Assembly (NCBI GenBank): GCA_015655115.1
Contig: JAATFQ010000209.1
Span: 1 to 64,000 of the forward strand
Length of the DNA stretch: 64,000 nt
Source: Sphingobacteriales bacterium
GTDB taxonomy: Bacteria; Bacteroidota; Bacteroidia; Sphingobacteriales; Sphingobacteriaceae
Reading direction: 5' to 3'
In this document: in pieces, positions 16,931-25,357 of the stretch
Position numbering within the stretch: the stretch's first letter is position 1
Layout: each line of letters opens with the position of its first letter
Notes under the pieces: model-generated
Databases searched by the model: none
Told to the model about the DNA's origin: nothing
The model's input: only the letters and a program-made list of their open reading frames with translations
Translations under genes and position numbers: made by a program

Positions 16931-17246
16931 GGACCATACCTGGGAGAATCGCCGTAAGAACCTTAAAACTGATGTGGACCCAACACAGACTGCCAAAAAA
17001 TATATGGCGGATAATAAATATCCGTTCCGGGTGCTGATGGATTTGAAAGATCCTGTGACGGGTAAGAATAAAGTAGTATCCAGTTATCAGGTTACGGGTA
17101 TTCCGACAAAGTTTGTAATAGATAAAAATGGGATGATACGGTTTCGTCTAACGGGACTTCCTCATGGCGATGACGCCGGTGCTGAAGAAGTATCTGCGAT
17201 GATTGAACTGGCAAAAGGTGGAAATACCCTCAAAGCTGTCAACTAA
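16931..17246 (+). pseudogene. C-terminal remnant of a TlpA-like thioredoxin
   Basis: In the same frame as the shifted SusC tail, the text changes near 16930-17000 to a TlpA/AhpC-type thioredoxin end: MADNKYPFRVLMDLKDP, then VVSSYQVTGIPTKFVIDKNG with the cis-Pro of the thioredoxin fold, then IRFRLTGLPHGDDAGAEEVSAMIEL. The CxxC active site lies upstream in intact proteins and is missing. A chimeric product of SusC barrel plus this tail would have no start codon of its own. TlpA-like genes often sit at the end of SusC/SusD loci, so one deletion that removed the receptor barrel, SusD and the front of this gene explains the junction. Confidence 0.75.
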
Positions 17247-17270
17247 TATTATCGTGGTTTTCATATCGAT

Positions 17271-17309
17271 GTATAACGGCAATTTTCAAATAGAAAATTG
17301 CCGTTATAC
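17271..17309. terminator. Strong perfect hairpin between convergent genes
   Basis: Seventeen-base perfect arms (GTATAACGGCAATTTTC and its complement) around the loop AAATA, located between the thioredoxin remnant (plus) and the DUF892 gene (minus). The stem itself contains TTTTC/GAAAA, so it could end transcription from both sides. No terminal T run. Confidence 0.65.
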
Positions 17310-17321
17310 ATAATGGTCAGC

Positions 17322-17876
17322 CTACCTGAGATGGTTATTCTCTCTTCTTCTCCTTATAACCATATCTGCATTTCCAATTTGGATTTCATAATTCGGATAA
17401 ATGATATTCTGAGATATCTGCGTCAGATATCCTGATGAATTCTGATCGTCTTTAAAACACTGTTCAAGCAAAAGGGCTGCGTGATCCTGCTTTAGGGTCA
17501 CTGCCATTTGTTGCAGGGATTGGTAGGCCTCGATCTTTACACTTAAAATTGTTTGGCTGCAATGCAGGATTTCGATATCCCTGGATAGTGTTTGCTTCGT
17601 GGAAGTTCTTAGCGCCTTTTCCGCCTGCGCCAGCAGCAGCACATCCAGTTCTGGAAGGGGAGCTGCTCCTTTGAGCCTGACCAGAGCCTTGCACTGTTGC
17701 AATCGTTCAATATGCTGTTCCTGATCAGTAAGCGCTGGAGAAAGCCCTCTCCGGAGCTCTTCAGTAAAGGCAGCAGCAGCCAGCTTCAGGAAGCATTTCA
17801 AATATTTCTTTTCTGCTGTTAGCAGCTCGTTGAGCCTTTTAGTATATATGTTAGTTAAAGTTGGAACGGTTATCAT
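17322..17876 (-). CDS. DUF892 (YciE/YciF) ferritin-like protein
   Basis: A 184-residue helical protein of the DUF892 family. The first helix has the family's LNELLTAEKKYLKCFLKL pattern, the second reads FTEELRRGLS...TDQEQHIERL, and the last has a stretch (QNSSGYLTQISQNIIYPNY) like the YciF C-terminal helix. DUF892 proteins adopt a ferritin-like four-helix bundle and are linked to stress responses; metal use is not established. Some of the metal-ligand glutamates of other members are hard to identify here. It is the last gene of a minus-strand group that begins with an ECF sigma near 24462, about 85 bases after the flippase-like gene. Confidence 0.7.
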   Translation of the reverse strand: MITVPTLTNIYTKRLNELLTAEKKYLKCFLKLAAAAFTEELRRGLSPALTDQEQHIERLQQCKALVRLKGAAPLPELDVLLLAQAEKALRTSTKQTLSRDIEILHCSQTILSVKIEAYQSLQQMAVTLKQDHAALLLEQCFKDDQNSSGYLTQISQNIIYPNYEIQIGNADMVIRRRRENNHLR

Positions 17877-17961
17877 AGATTTTTGCGCTAGGCCTCTAGA
17901 ACAATGCTATCCAGATATTAGTTTTGATCACCTGAATAATTCTGACGAAATGGTTGTGGCA

Positions 17962-19125
17962 TTACTTATCAGTGTGTTTTTTCAATAATCGGAGTACAAC
18001 AAAAGCGCCGATCAATGCTGGGAAAAATAACAGGAATGAACGTTGGAGCAGGGTGAACACCGATAAGAATGTAGCAGGAACAATACGCGCAAAGAGCACC
18101 GATATACTTGCTTCTGCAAATCCACTGCCTCCGGGGCTAGGGGCAAAATAGATCATAAACTGGATGAGTACCTGGATACTGATCACCTGTATCAATTCTG
18201 TTTGAATGCCTAAGCCTAAAAGGATTACATATTGCATACAGTATTTATTGAGGTAGAGCAAGGTGGTGATCAGCAAGCTCAGTGGAAACAGAAAGGGGTG
18301 TTCTGCCAGTAGTTTCTTGCAGATCTGCTGATAATTTAAAATGTTGGTATAAGTCCGCTTACCCCAATTCTCTGCTTTTTCCTTTTTTAACGGCCAGATG
18401 GTGCCAAATAACCTGGCGATCTTAAGGATCAGGTTGCCAGCCAGCAGAGGCTTCCAAAATGCCAGCATAAATACAAGCAGAAAGATAAAAAATATAGAGA
18501 AACCGTATTTTAATAAGCTTAATACCAGGCCGCTTTCTAATTGGTCGTTCATAAACAGGATAGCGAACAGGCCGGCAATTGGCATAAATAAAAGTGTTGA
18601 GCCCATATTGATCAGGCTGACAATGAACCCGTCCAGTAATTTTACTCCATGCCGGTTGTATACATATAACTGAGCCGGCCCGGCACCACTGTGAAAAGGG
18701 GTTACCGCTCCCATAAACATGTTAGCTACATTTGCCTGGAAACTCACCCAATGTGATAACTCCGGATTCAGCTTTCTGATGAAAATATGGTTGCGCCAGC
18801 TGCCCAGCATCAGGTCTATGAAGACCATTACAAAGCAGATGAGGATATAACCTGGTTTGATACTTGACAATGCTTTCATGGTATCGCCGGTATGGTTGTA
18901 AAAGAATACTACAGCAACTGATGCAATCGTGATGAGACATAGCCATAAACTTCCCTTATAGATCATGCTTTTATTGAAAACAGTGTCAAATGTTTTATCC
19001 TTTATGAACACTGCTTCTTTCTGGCTGAGTGCTTTGTTAAGCTGATTGTCTCTCTGACGAAGCTCATTTTCGCTCGCTGTAAGCCCTTTGTCTTTTTGAA
19101 CAGGACGGTTGTCAGTATCTTGCAT
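17962..19125 (-). CDS. LPG-synthase-TM/AglD-like flippase-domain protein
   Basis: About 387 residues, start taken at ATG 19123-19125 (MQDTDNRPV) rather than the upstream TTG. After a charged N-terminus of about 60 residues come roughly eight hydrophobic helices with the UPF0104/lysylphosphatidylglycerol-synthase-TM signature: YILICFVMVFIDLMLGSWRNH, then NVANMFMGAVTPFHSGAGPAQ, and PSPGGSGFAEASISVLFARI near the end. Members are integral inner-membrane proteins thought to flip or handle lipids; the catalytic MprF domain is absent. It lies 45 bases after a type I phosphodiesterase gene on the same strand, a pairing that suggests work on a phospholipid-linked substrate. Substrate unknown. Confidence 0.85.
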   Translation of the reverse strand: MQDTDNRPVQKDKGLTASENELRQRDNQLNKALSQKEAVFIKDKTFDTVFNKSMIYKGSLWLCLITIASVAVVFFYNHTGDTMKALSSIKPGYILICFVMVFIDLMLGSWRNHIFIRKLNPELSHWVSFQANVANMFMGAVTPFHSGAGPAQLYVYNRHGVKLLDGFIVSLINMGSTLLFMPIAGLFAILFMNDQLESGLVLSLLKYGFSIFFIFLLVFMLAFWKPLLAGNLILKIARLFGTIWPLKKEKAENWGKRTYTNILNYQQICKKLLAEHPFLFPLSLLITTLLYLNKYCMQYVILLGLGIQTELIQVISIQVLIQFMIYFAPSPGGSGFAEASISVLFARIVPATFLSVFTLLQRSFLLFFPALIGAFVVLRLLKKHTDK

Positions 19126-19170
19126 GATAGGCTGATTTATATCTTTCAATATAGTGTATATAGCTGATAA

Positions 19171-20589
19171 CTAATTCAATGCGTCACCTTCATTTACTGG
19201 AATGGATTTGTTCATCCATTTCAGTATACTCGGAAATATGTCTGCCGTACGTGCAGAATGTTCTGCCCATCCTTTCTGGTTGTAGATCAGAGGGACGTGC
19301 ATGTGTTCTTTGGTGAGTGATCCGTGCGACCCTTTATGTTCGGGGTATTCCCAGAAATCGCGTAAGTCGTACCCGTTTCTTGCACTTACTACAATATCAC
19401 CGGCACGGCGGCTCTTAAACAATTGAGAAATTTGCAGAAGCGCGTCTGGGTAGAGGCTGTTAAAGGTGCTCTCTAATGCTGCTCTATGGCCTTCAACAGC
19501 AATACCTTTTAAAAATAGCGGATCTGCATCCAGCGGCTCATATACGTATTGCGTTCCCTGCTGACTGATCAGTGCTTTTCCATGGTGGTTTTGCACGTAA
19601 TATTCACCTTCTTTATTTCCGCGGTAAGCGATAAAATCGACCGCTTTTTGCTTCAGTAATCCATTCAATTTTTCTTCCCCAAAATGTTTTACCATCTCTT
19701 TCTGCTGTAGTGCATGGCTGCCTTCATGGTTCAGTAAATGGATGCTGCCAAAAGAATTTCCGGAAATCATGACCGCAGATTGTGGGTTACGGCGCCAGAT
19801 AACAGGATAACCTACAGATTTCAATCCCTGCTCTGTCATCCAGTCGCCCAAATCAAAATGCGTGTGGCTTGGTGTTAAACCATGGTCTGAAGTAAGCATG
19901 AAAAGTGTATTTTTCCACCATCCTTTTTTCTCCAGGTGTGCGCGTACTTCACCAATGCTATTATCCGCTATCTGATAAGCCGCTACCGTACGGTGATCTC
20001 TGATATGATGGTAATGAGAATCCCAGTCTACACTGGGGAATACTGCAAACAAGAAGTCGAAATCTTTACCGCTTTTCAACAGACCCATAATACGTTCGTG
20101 TCCTTGTATATCCACAGGGTGGTGCCTTTTTGAAAAGTGAGCACGTGTATATAGCCAGTTTTTGCCTTTTTTGCCAAGGTCATATTCGTCAGGAATATTT
20201 CTGGTTATCATATTATACAAGTTATAAGATTCACCAAGCAGGTCAAAAAGCGTGGCTTTATCTGCAGGCATATCAGTGTTAAACCAGCCCGCTTCCGGTC
20301 CGCAATAAGATCTCATAGCCATTTTGTTCCATCTTGATCGTTTAAACTCCTGTTTATCGAACCATCGGATTCCCGGAATATTCATTGTTCCCGGAAACTG
20401 GCCTGTCAGAAAAGGGAGGTATGCTGGCCCGGTGGTAGAAGGGAAGCAGGTTGTTGCAATACGAAAGGTGCCTTCTTCTACCAGTTGCTGCAAATGAGGA
20501 AGCTTGCCCTGGGCAATCAATTCGCTCAATATGTCTGGTCTTGCTCCATCCAGCAGGTAAAAGAGAACTCTTTTTTTATTGATAATCAT
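19171..20589 (-). CDS. Type I phosphodiesterase/alkaline phosphatase family protein
   Basis: A 472-residue metal-dependent hydrolase of the alkaline phosphatase superfamily. The first metal site is Asp in LLDGARPDIL, the nucleophile is Thr/Ser in FPSTTGPAYLPFLTG, then DWDSHYHH supplies an Asp and His, and TSDHGLTPSHTHFDLG gives the Asp-His pair with a later His in GSHGSLTKEHMHVPL. No signal peptide is evident, so it appears cytoplasmic or peripherally bound. Members hydrolyse phosphodiesters or nucleotide pyrophosphates. It lies upstream of the flippase-like membrane gene (45-base gap), and downstream of the STN outer-membrane gene, hinting at a common transcript. Catalytic class is clear; substrate is not. 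Confidence 0.88.
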   Translation of the reverse strand: MIINKKRVLFYLLDGARPDILSELIAQGKLPHLQQLVEEGTFRIATTCFPSTTGPAYLPFLTGQFPGTMNIPGIRWFDKQEFKRSRWNKMAMRSYCGPEAGWFNTDMPADKATLFDLLGESYNLYNMITRNIPDEYDLGKKGKNWLYTRAHFSKRHHPVDIQGHERIMGLLKSGKDFDFLFAVFPSVDWDSHYHHIRDHRTVAAYQIADNSIGEVRAHLEKKGWWKNTLFMLTSDHGLTPSHTHFDLGDWMTEQGLKSVGYPVIWRRNPQSAVMISGNSFGSIHLLNHEGSHALQQKEMVKHFGEEKLNGLLKQKAVDFIAYRGNKEGEYYVQNHHGKALISQQGTQYVYEPLDADPLFLKGIAVEGHRAALESTFNSLYPDALLQISQLFKSRRAGDIVVSARNGYDLRDFWEYPEHKGSHGSLTKEHMHVPLIYNQKGWAEHSARTADIFPSILKWMNKSIPVNEGDALN

Positions 20590-20685
20590 GTCTTTATCTA
20601 TTAATTCTGATCTATATCTTTATCAATACAGGTACCTGCATTCAGTTAATTAATACCTGTTTGTAATTAAGATTACTGGTCTGTT

Positions 20686-22851
20686 TTATTTACTTAATTT
20701 GATCTTATAACCCAGACGCAGGGTAACCAGTTGCATGTCCAGGCTAAAATAGGCATCGTATTTTACGCTGGTTTCCAGGCGGGGGCCTAAATTGTATCCG
20801 GCAGATGCCGAAACTATCATAGAGCGTGGTGTACTGCCGTATGTACTTCTGGTTTCTGATTGATCGGAGTTTACAACAATATAAGCGTATGGATTGTTTA
20901 ACCCAAATAACACACCCATTTCGCCTGCAAAGAATAAGTTTTTTCCAGTGTACGTTCTGATACCCGCTTTAACCGGTATGGCCGTTAATGACTTTAAGTC
21001 GTAATAGGCGAGATATATCATATCCGGAGTAAATGGTTGTTTATAGTTAGGCTTGCTTTTATGTCCGATCACCCCTCCGGATAAAGTAGCCGCAAAGCGG
21101 TCGTTAAATTCACGGATTACCATCAGTTCACCGCCATAAACCGGCTGTTCGGCTTTTACCTCAATGCCGCCGATAGCATTTAAGCCAAGATACCAGTTTT
21201 CGGAGGTGTGGGTAACCCTGGAAACAGGCTTAAATACAGAGTTGAACGCCAGTCCGGCTTCCCATCCAAAAGTATGCTTGCCGCGTTTAATATAATAACT
21301 GTAATTGTTATGATCATAATGGTCTGCCGGATAAGGATTAAATAAGACATCGTAAGTATAACGCCTGTAAGTAGGCCCTGCATATAGGCTGATATGCTTG
21401 GTTAGCTGAGTATTGAGCAAGAGTTTGCCCTGTTTCCAGTTTTGATTGAGACCATGCTCGCCGTAAATCTGGTAGTCTGCAATGGCCGAGAGGTACAGCC
21501 GGTCGCTAAACATAAAGTCGTGCCCGATACTTAAGCCCATGCCAAATGTCCTTTTTGCAGCGCCCAGGTTAACACCAGCGTGTACAGTAGTATAAAATCT
21601 GTGTGTGCCCGTGCTAAAGGAGAGGTTAGTATTGATGAGGTCGTTTGCCGAAAGGCCGATTTTGTAAAAGCCGTTCTTGAAAATATTTACCAGGCCTATA
21701 CTTGCACCAAAAGAGGAATCTGCCACATTGACCAATCCAATCTGCAATCCTTTGAGCTTACGTGTTTCGTTATTTAAGGTTGCTGCCTGTACGCCATAGA
21801 CCACGCCTTCTACTTTATTAATATATCCGGCAAGTTGTACGCCCTTCACATCATTCAATGATTTATTGCTTACTCCTGCCATTTGTACACCTTTAACCGT
21901 TCCACCAACAAGGTTGAAGATGCCGGCAAACTGGAAATACTCCGAATCGAACTTGTTGATATTAAATATGCCGCCAATTTCAAATCCTCTCACACCTGCA
22001 GTATATCCGCCTGCAAGGTTTACAGAGAATTTATTAACCACCTGTGCACTCATCAGTCCGTGGGTACTCAAGCCTGGCGTCAGTGAAATCTGGAATGGCC
22101 TGTTCGCGAAAAAGTCGGGGATATTTAAGTTTTGGATTTTCTGCCTGGCGCCGATCAGAAATCGGCCCAGTCCTTCTTTTTCTATTCCCTTACTATTTTC
22201 TGCCGCTTTGGTATATTGTGCAGAGCGTATTCTGTCAGTAATAGATACTGATTGAAGAAAGTTTACTGTAGCATCTTTATATTCTAATTTACTTGCTGTA
22301 ACTGTCAATGCTCTTGAGCTTCCGGTTTTAAACTTCAATTTGAAATAGCCATGTTCATCCGTCATTGCGGCCACCAGTAATTGCTTTTCATAAACACTGA
22401 CATTCATCAGTCGCTCGCCGGATGCTTCATCCACCACCAGTCCCCCGATAGAATAATTCTGCTGGTCGGATGTTACATCAGTTGTAATAATTTTCAGAGA
22501 CCTGAGCGGGGCGGTAATCACCAGGAAGTTCTTGTTTTCAGCAAATTCATATTTTCGATGAAAAAGCATTTCCAGTGTCTCTGCTACGGTTATTCCTGTG
22601 GCTTTAATGCTGACAATAGAGTCTGTTGGTATCAGATCGGTGTTATAGGAAAACACAAAGGTGCCTGCTTTTTCCATCTGTTGAAAAATTTTTAGTAGAG
22701 GCTGTTGAGTAATATCCAGGTTAATCTTCCGGTCTAAAACCGGCTGTGCCCTTTTCAAAACCGGCTGTTCCTGAGCCTTGCTGTTTAAATTATTGGAAAG
22801 AATAATTACAAGAAAAACAGTGGCAGCCCTTATCAATTTTTTATGTAGCAT
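20686..22851 (-). CDS. STN-domain outer-membrane protein with surface-repeat barrel
   Basis: A 721-residue secreted protein. Signal peptide (about 1-26), STN domain (about 45-112: INLDITQQPLLKIFQQMEKA, ISIKATGITVAETLEML), carboxypeptidase-regulatory-like domain (about 132-215), then a long beta-rich region. That region has repeated G-x-Q-x-AG strands (GVQMAGVSNKSLNDVKGVQL, AGYINKVEGVVYGVQAA), like the LA_2272-type surface repeat, followed by outer-membrane strands ending in LRLGYKIKLSK. There is no TonB plug, so it is not a TonB-dependent transporter. It follows FecR by 6 bases and would receive or send the STN-FecR signal. An STN domain on a plug-less barrel is uncommon. Confidence 0.85.
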   Translation of the reverse strand: MLHKKLIRAATVFLVIILSNNLNSKAQEQPVLKRAQPVLDRKINLDITQQPLLKIFQQMEKAGTFVFSYNTDLIPTDSIVSIKATGITVAETLEMLFHRKYEFAENKNFLVITAPLRSLKIITTDVTSDQQNYSIGGLVVDEASGERLMNVSVYEKQLLVAAMTDEHGYFKLKFKTGSSRALTVTASKLEYKDATVNFLQSVSITDRIRSAQYTKAAENSKGIEKEGLGRFLIGARQKIQNLNIPDFFANRPFQISLTPGLSTHGLMSAQVVNKFSVNLAGGYTAGVRGFEIGGIFNINKFDSEYFQFAGIFNLVGGTVKGVQMAGVSNKSLNDVKGVQLAGYINKVEGVVYGVQAATLNNETRKLKGLQIGLVNVADSSFGASIGLVNIFKNGFYKIGLSANDLINTNLSFSTGTHRFYTTVHAGVNLGAAKRTFGMGLSIGHDFMFSDRLYLSAIADYQIYGEHGLNQNWKQGKLLLNTQLTKHISLYAGPTYRRYTYDVLFNPYPADHYDHNNYSYYIKRGKHTFGWEAGLAFNSVFKPVSRVTHTSENWYLGLNAIGGIEVKAEQPVYGGELMVIREFNDRFAATLSGGVIGHKSKPNYKQPFTPDMIYLAYYDLKSLTAIPVKAGIRTYTGKNLFFAGEMGVLFGLNNPYAYIVVNSDQSETRSTYGSTPRSMIVSASAGYNLGPRLETSVKYDAYFSLDMQLVTLRLGYKIKLSK

Positions 22852-22857
22852 AGCAGG

Positions 22858-23904
22858 TTAGTTGGCCATTTTGAATAAGATTTCGGGACCATTTTTTGTG
22901 ACTTTGAGGTTGAAAGTTCTGGAAATAACGCTCAGGATATCATCTAATGATTCATCTTTAAATGTGGTACTCATCGGCAGGTATTTTAGATGGTCTTTAT
23001 CAAAAGATATATGCACATCGTAAGCATCGTCGAGTACTTCTGCGAGTTTGTACAATGGGGTGCCGCTGGCGATAAATTCTTTGCTGCGGTAGTAGTTGTA
23101 AAGCATATCGGTATGTTTCTCTTTATGAAGCTTAGTATTTGCAGTGCCGATCAGTATGCTTTCCAGGGGGGTCAGCAAGATATGCTCTTTCTTTTTGCTC
23201 ACCCTCACCTTACCGGATTCTACGATGATTTCTGTCTGGTTGTTTTTTGTTTTAACATTAAACGCGGTGCCGATTACTTTAATCTGGATGCCATTTACGA
23301 GGACATAAAAGGGTATTCTGGGGTCATGGCTAACTTTAAAAAAGGCTTCTCCTTTAATTAAGTTCACGGTTCTTGTGCCGCCAGAAAAAGATTCAGGGTA
23401 TTTTAAGCTGGAATTTTTGTTCAGCACTACAACCGATCCGTCGGCCAATAGTGTAGTATCAGTTTTGGTGGTTGTGCTGGCTGTCAGCTCTTCGCGTGGT
23501 TTTTGCTGGATCAAGTAAAACCAGATCATCATGGGAATACCGACAAATATGGCAGCAACTTTAAGCCAGTAATTCCATTGGTTGGATTTATTGAGCGGAA
23601 GCGTGGCATTAGCATCTTTAAGGGGTGCTGCTTGTGCAGGTGATTTTTGAGCAGCTGCTTGCTGACCTGCAGTTTGCTGAACAGATCCTTGTTGAACGGC
23701 GACTTTTTCTTTGAACCTTATCAGTGAGGCTGCCGTTTCTGCTAATGAAAGATTCTGCTCAGGGCCGGTCATATTCCACACCGTACGCAGGTCTTCCAGC
23801 TGTTTCCTGTGGCTTACATCTTGCTCACACCAGTATTTAACTGCTATATTTTGTTCAGATGTAGTTTCATTTGCTATATAATGAATCAATAAATTTATAT
23901 CCAT
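22858..23904 (-). CDS. FecR-family anti-sigma factor
   Basis: About 348 residues from the ATG at 23902-23904 (MDINLLIHYIANETTSEQN), which fits the family's start better than the TTG two codons upstream. Cytoplasmic N-terminal domain to about 105, with a Gln/Ala-rich linker (QQTAGQQAAAQKSPAQAA), one transmembrane helix at about 110-132, FecR domain (TLLADGSVVVLNKNSSLKYP; IKGEAFFKVSHDPRIPFYV; IQIKVIGTAFNVKTK) and DUF4974 end (TPLYKLAEVLDDAYDVHISF ... LDDILSVISRTFNLKVT). It starts 6 bases after the sigma stop and is followed at 6 bases by its STN-bearing outer-membrane gene, giving a compact sigma-FecR-receptor operon. Confidence 0.92.
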   Translation of the reverse strand: MDINLLIHYIANETTSEQNIAVKYWCEQDVSHRKQLEDLRTVWNMTGPEQNLSLAETAASLIRFKEKVAVQQGSVQQTAGQQAAAQKSPAQAAPLKDANATLPLNKSNQWNYWLKVAAIFVGIPMMIWFYLIQQKPREELTASTTTKTDTTLLADGSVVVLNKNSSLKYPESFSGGTRTVNLIKGEAFFKVSHDPRIPFYVLVNGIQIKVIGTAFNVKTKNNQTEIIVESGKVRVSKKKEHILLTPLESILIGTANTKLHKEKHTDMLYNYYRSKEFIASGTPLYKLAEVLDDAYDVHISFDKDHLKYLPMSTTFKDESLDDILSVISRTFNLKVTKNGPEILFKMAN

Positions 23905-23910
23905 TTTCAA

Positions 23911-24462
23911 TTATTTAAAGAGCCAAAAAATCAGAAGAGGTAAGTACTCTTCCAGTTGTATTCTAAGTTTTTTTAAAGCTTTTACCATATGTTTTTCTAC
24001 TGTATTCACCGATATATTCAGTACCGCAGCAATCTCTTTATATGTCAGTTCTTCGTGCCTGCTGAGTTGAAAAACCTTTCTGCATTGTTCTGGCAACAGG
24101 CTTAATGCTGTGTTGATGGCCTGTTTCAACTCTTTATGTTGCAATGACCCTGTACCTGTCTGTTCGCTTTCTTCAGGGGCTGATAGTTGTTGATTCTGAT
24201 ACCCGGTAATAATATGTTCATGTTTGATATAATTCATACATTCATTGTGCACAGCGCGATACAAATAAGCTTTTTGATATGTTGAATGGCTCAGCCCAGC
24301 TCCATTTTCAACAAGCTTCAAAAAAACATTATGTACCATGTCTTCGGCCACAGCATCGTCTCTGACCATTGTGCAGGCATACCTGTTTAAGGCTGGGTAG
24401 TACGTCATATAAACTTCGTCAAAGTCTGCCGGATGGCCCAGCTGCTTTGGTGCGCCCGTCAT
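23911..24462 (-). CDS. ECF sigma factor (FecI-like)
   Basis: A 183-residue ECF sigma. Region 2: FDEVYMTYYPALNRYACTMV, then AEDMVHNVFLKLVE and YQKAYLYRAVHNECMNYIKH. Region 4: LLPEQCRKVFQLSRHEELTY with HTH KEIAAVLNISVNTVEKHMVKALKKL. It is the first gene of a minus-strand operon with FecR and an STN outer-membrane protein. Regulation is expected through FecR, as in FecI/FecR systems. A 254-base gap separates it from the divergent CheB gene; that gap should hold its promoter. Confidence 0.93.
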   Translation of the reverse strand: MTGAPKQLGHPADFDEVYMTYYPALNRYACTMVRDDAVAEDMVHNVFLKLVENGAGLSHSTYQKAYLYRAVHNECMNYIKHEHIITGYQNQQLSAPEESEQTGTGSLQHKELKQAINTALSLLPEQCRKVFQLSRHEELTYKEIAAVLNISVNTVEKHMVKALKKLRIQLEEYLPLLIFWLFK

Positions 24463-24716
24463 TTGTTCTTCATTTAGTTGACCAATTAAGTTTCATTCAG
24501 ATCTAAGACAACCAAAATAAGGTTTACCGCCATTGTAAAAGAAAATATATTTTTTAATGGAGAAAATGCAGTATAGCTGCACTGTGCAATTCTATAATAC
24601 CGTTCATGTAATTGTGCAAATAGAATCTATGTAATTTAAAAATTGTCTAAGGATAGTTTCAGGTATTTAACTATTCGTTGAGGTAATAGTCGCAACTTTG
24701 ATTAGATTTACTGTAG

Positions 24717-25295
24717 ATGGTGACGAATAAATATATTATTGCCCTGGGGGCATCTGCCGGAGGACTGCATGCGCTGTCGGAGTTTTTTGACAATACATTA
24801 CCTGATGCTGTTTCTTATATTATCACCACTCATCTTTATCCTCATCAGAAGAGTTTTTTGGCAGAAATACTCCAAACACACAGTGCCCTTGAAATTTGTG
24901 AGGTTGAAAATAACATGCCCATACAACCTAATACCGTTTATGTAATGCCGGAGAACAAGGTGATGTCAATAGCGGAGGGAAGGCTTATTTTGAGCGACCG
25001 GGACTTGTCGATAAAAATTAACAACGCTATTGACATTTTTTTTATTTCTCTGGCTAAGGATATTTTGTTTAAAAAGATTGTTATCATCCTGTCAGGAATG
25101 GGAACAGACGGTACTAAAGGCGTAATCGCCCTTGGCAGAAAGGGAGGGTACATTATTGCCCAGAATCCTGGGTCTGCCGAGCATGACAGCATGCCTGGTA
25201 GTGTTATTGCAGGAGAATTTATCAATGAAGTTCTCTCTCCCAGGCAAATGCCCAGTGCAATAATTGACTATATTTCATCAGCGTCTAAATCGTAG
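24717..25295 (+). CDS. cheB: Stand-alone CheB methylesterase-domain protein
   Basis: A 192-residue protein consisting of the CheB C-terminal domain alone. The catalytic triad is visible: Ser13 in GASAGG, His39 in TTHLYP and Asp131 in GMGTDGTKG. The N-terminal receiver domain of classical CheB is missing. In chemotaxis CheB removes methyl groups from receptor glutamates; receiver-less forms are common in Bacteroidota next to hybrid kinases or CheR genes. Here no CheR or receptor is adjacent, and the gene stands alone between two minus-strand operons, so its substrate is unclear. The enzyme looks complete. Confidence 0.9.
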   Translation: MVTNKYIIALGASAGGLHALSEFFDNTLPDAVSYIITTHLYPHQKSFLAEILQTHSALEICEVENNMPIQPNTVYVMPENKVMSIAEGRLILSDRDLSIKINNAIDIFFISLAKDILFKKIVIILSGMGTDGTKGVIALGRKGGYIIAQNPGSAEHDSMPGSVIAGEFINEVLSPRQMPSAIIDYISSASKS

Positions 25296-25357
25296 GCCAT
25301 TAAATAGGGGGGTAGGTATTTTTTTATGCTGCAGAGCTTCTGGTGTTGATTTGTTTG

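Noticed and set aside
24938-25225. Minus-strand frame opposite cheB
   Set aside because: The CheB catalytic triad on the plus strand is complete, so the other frame is a shadow.
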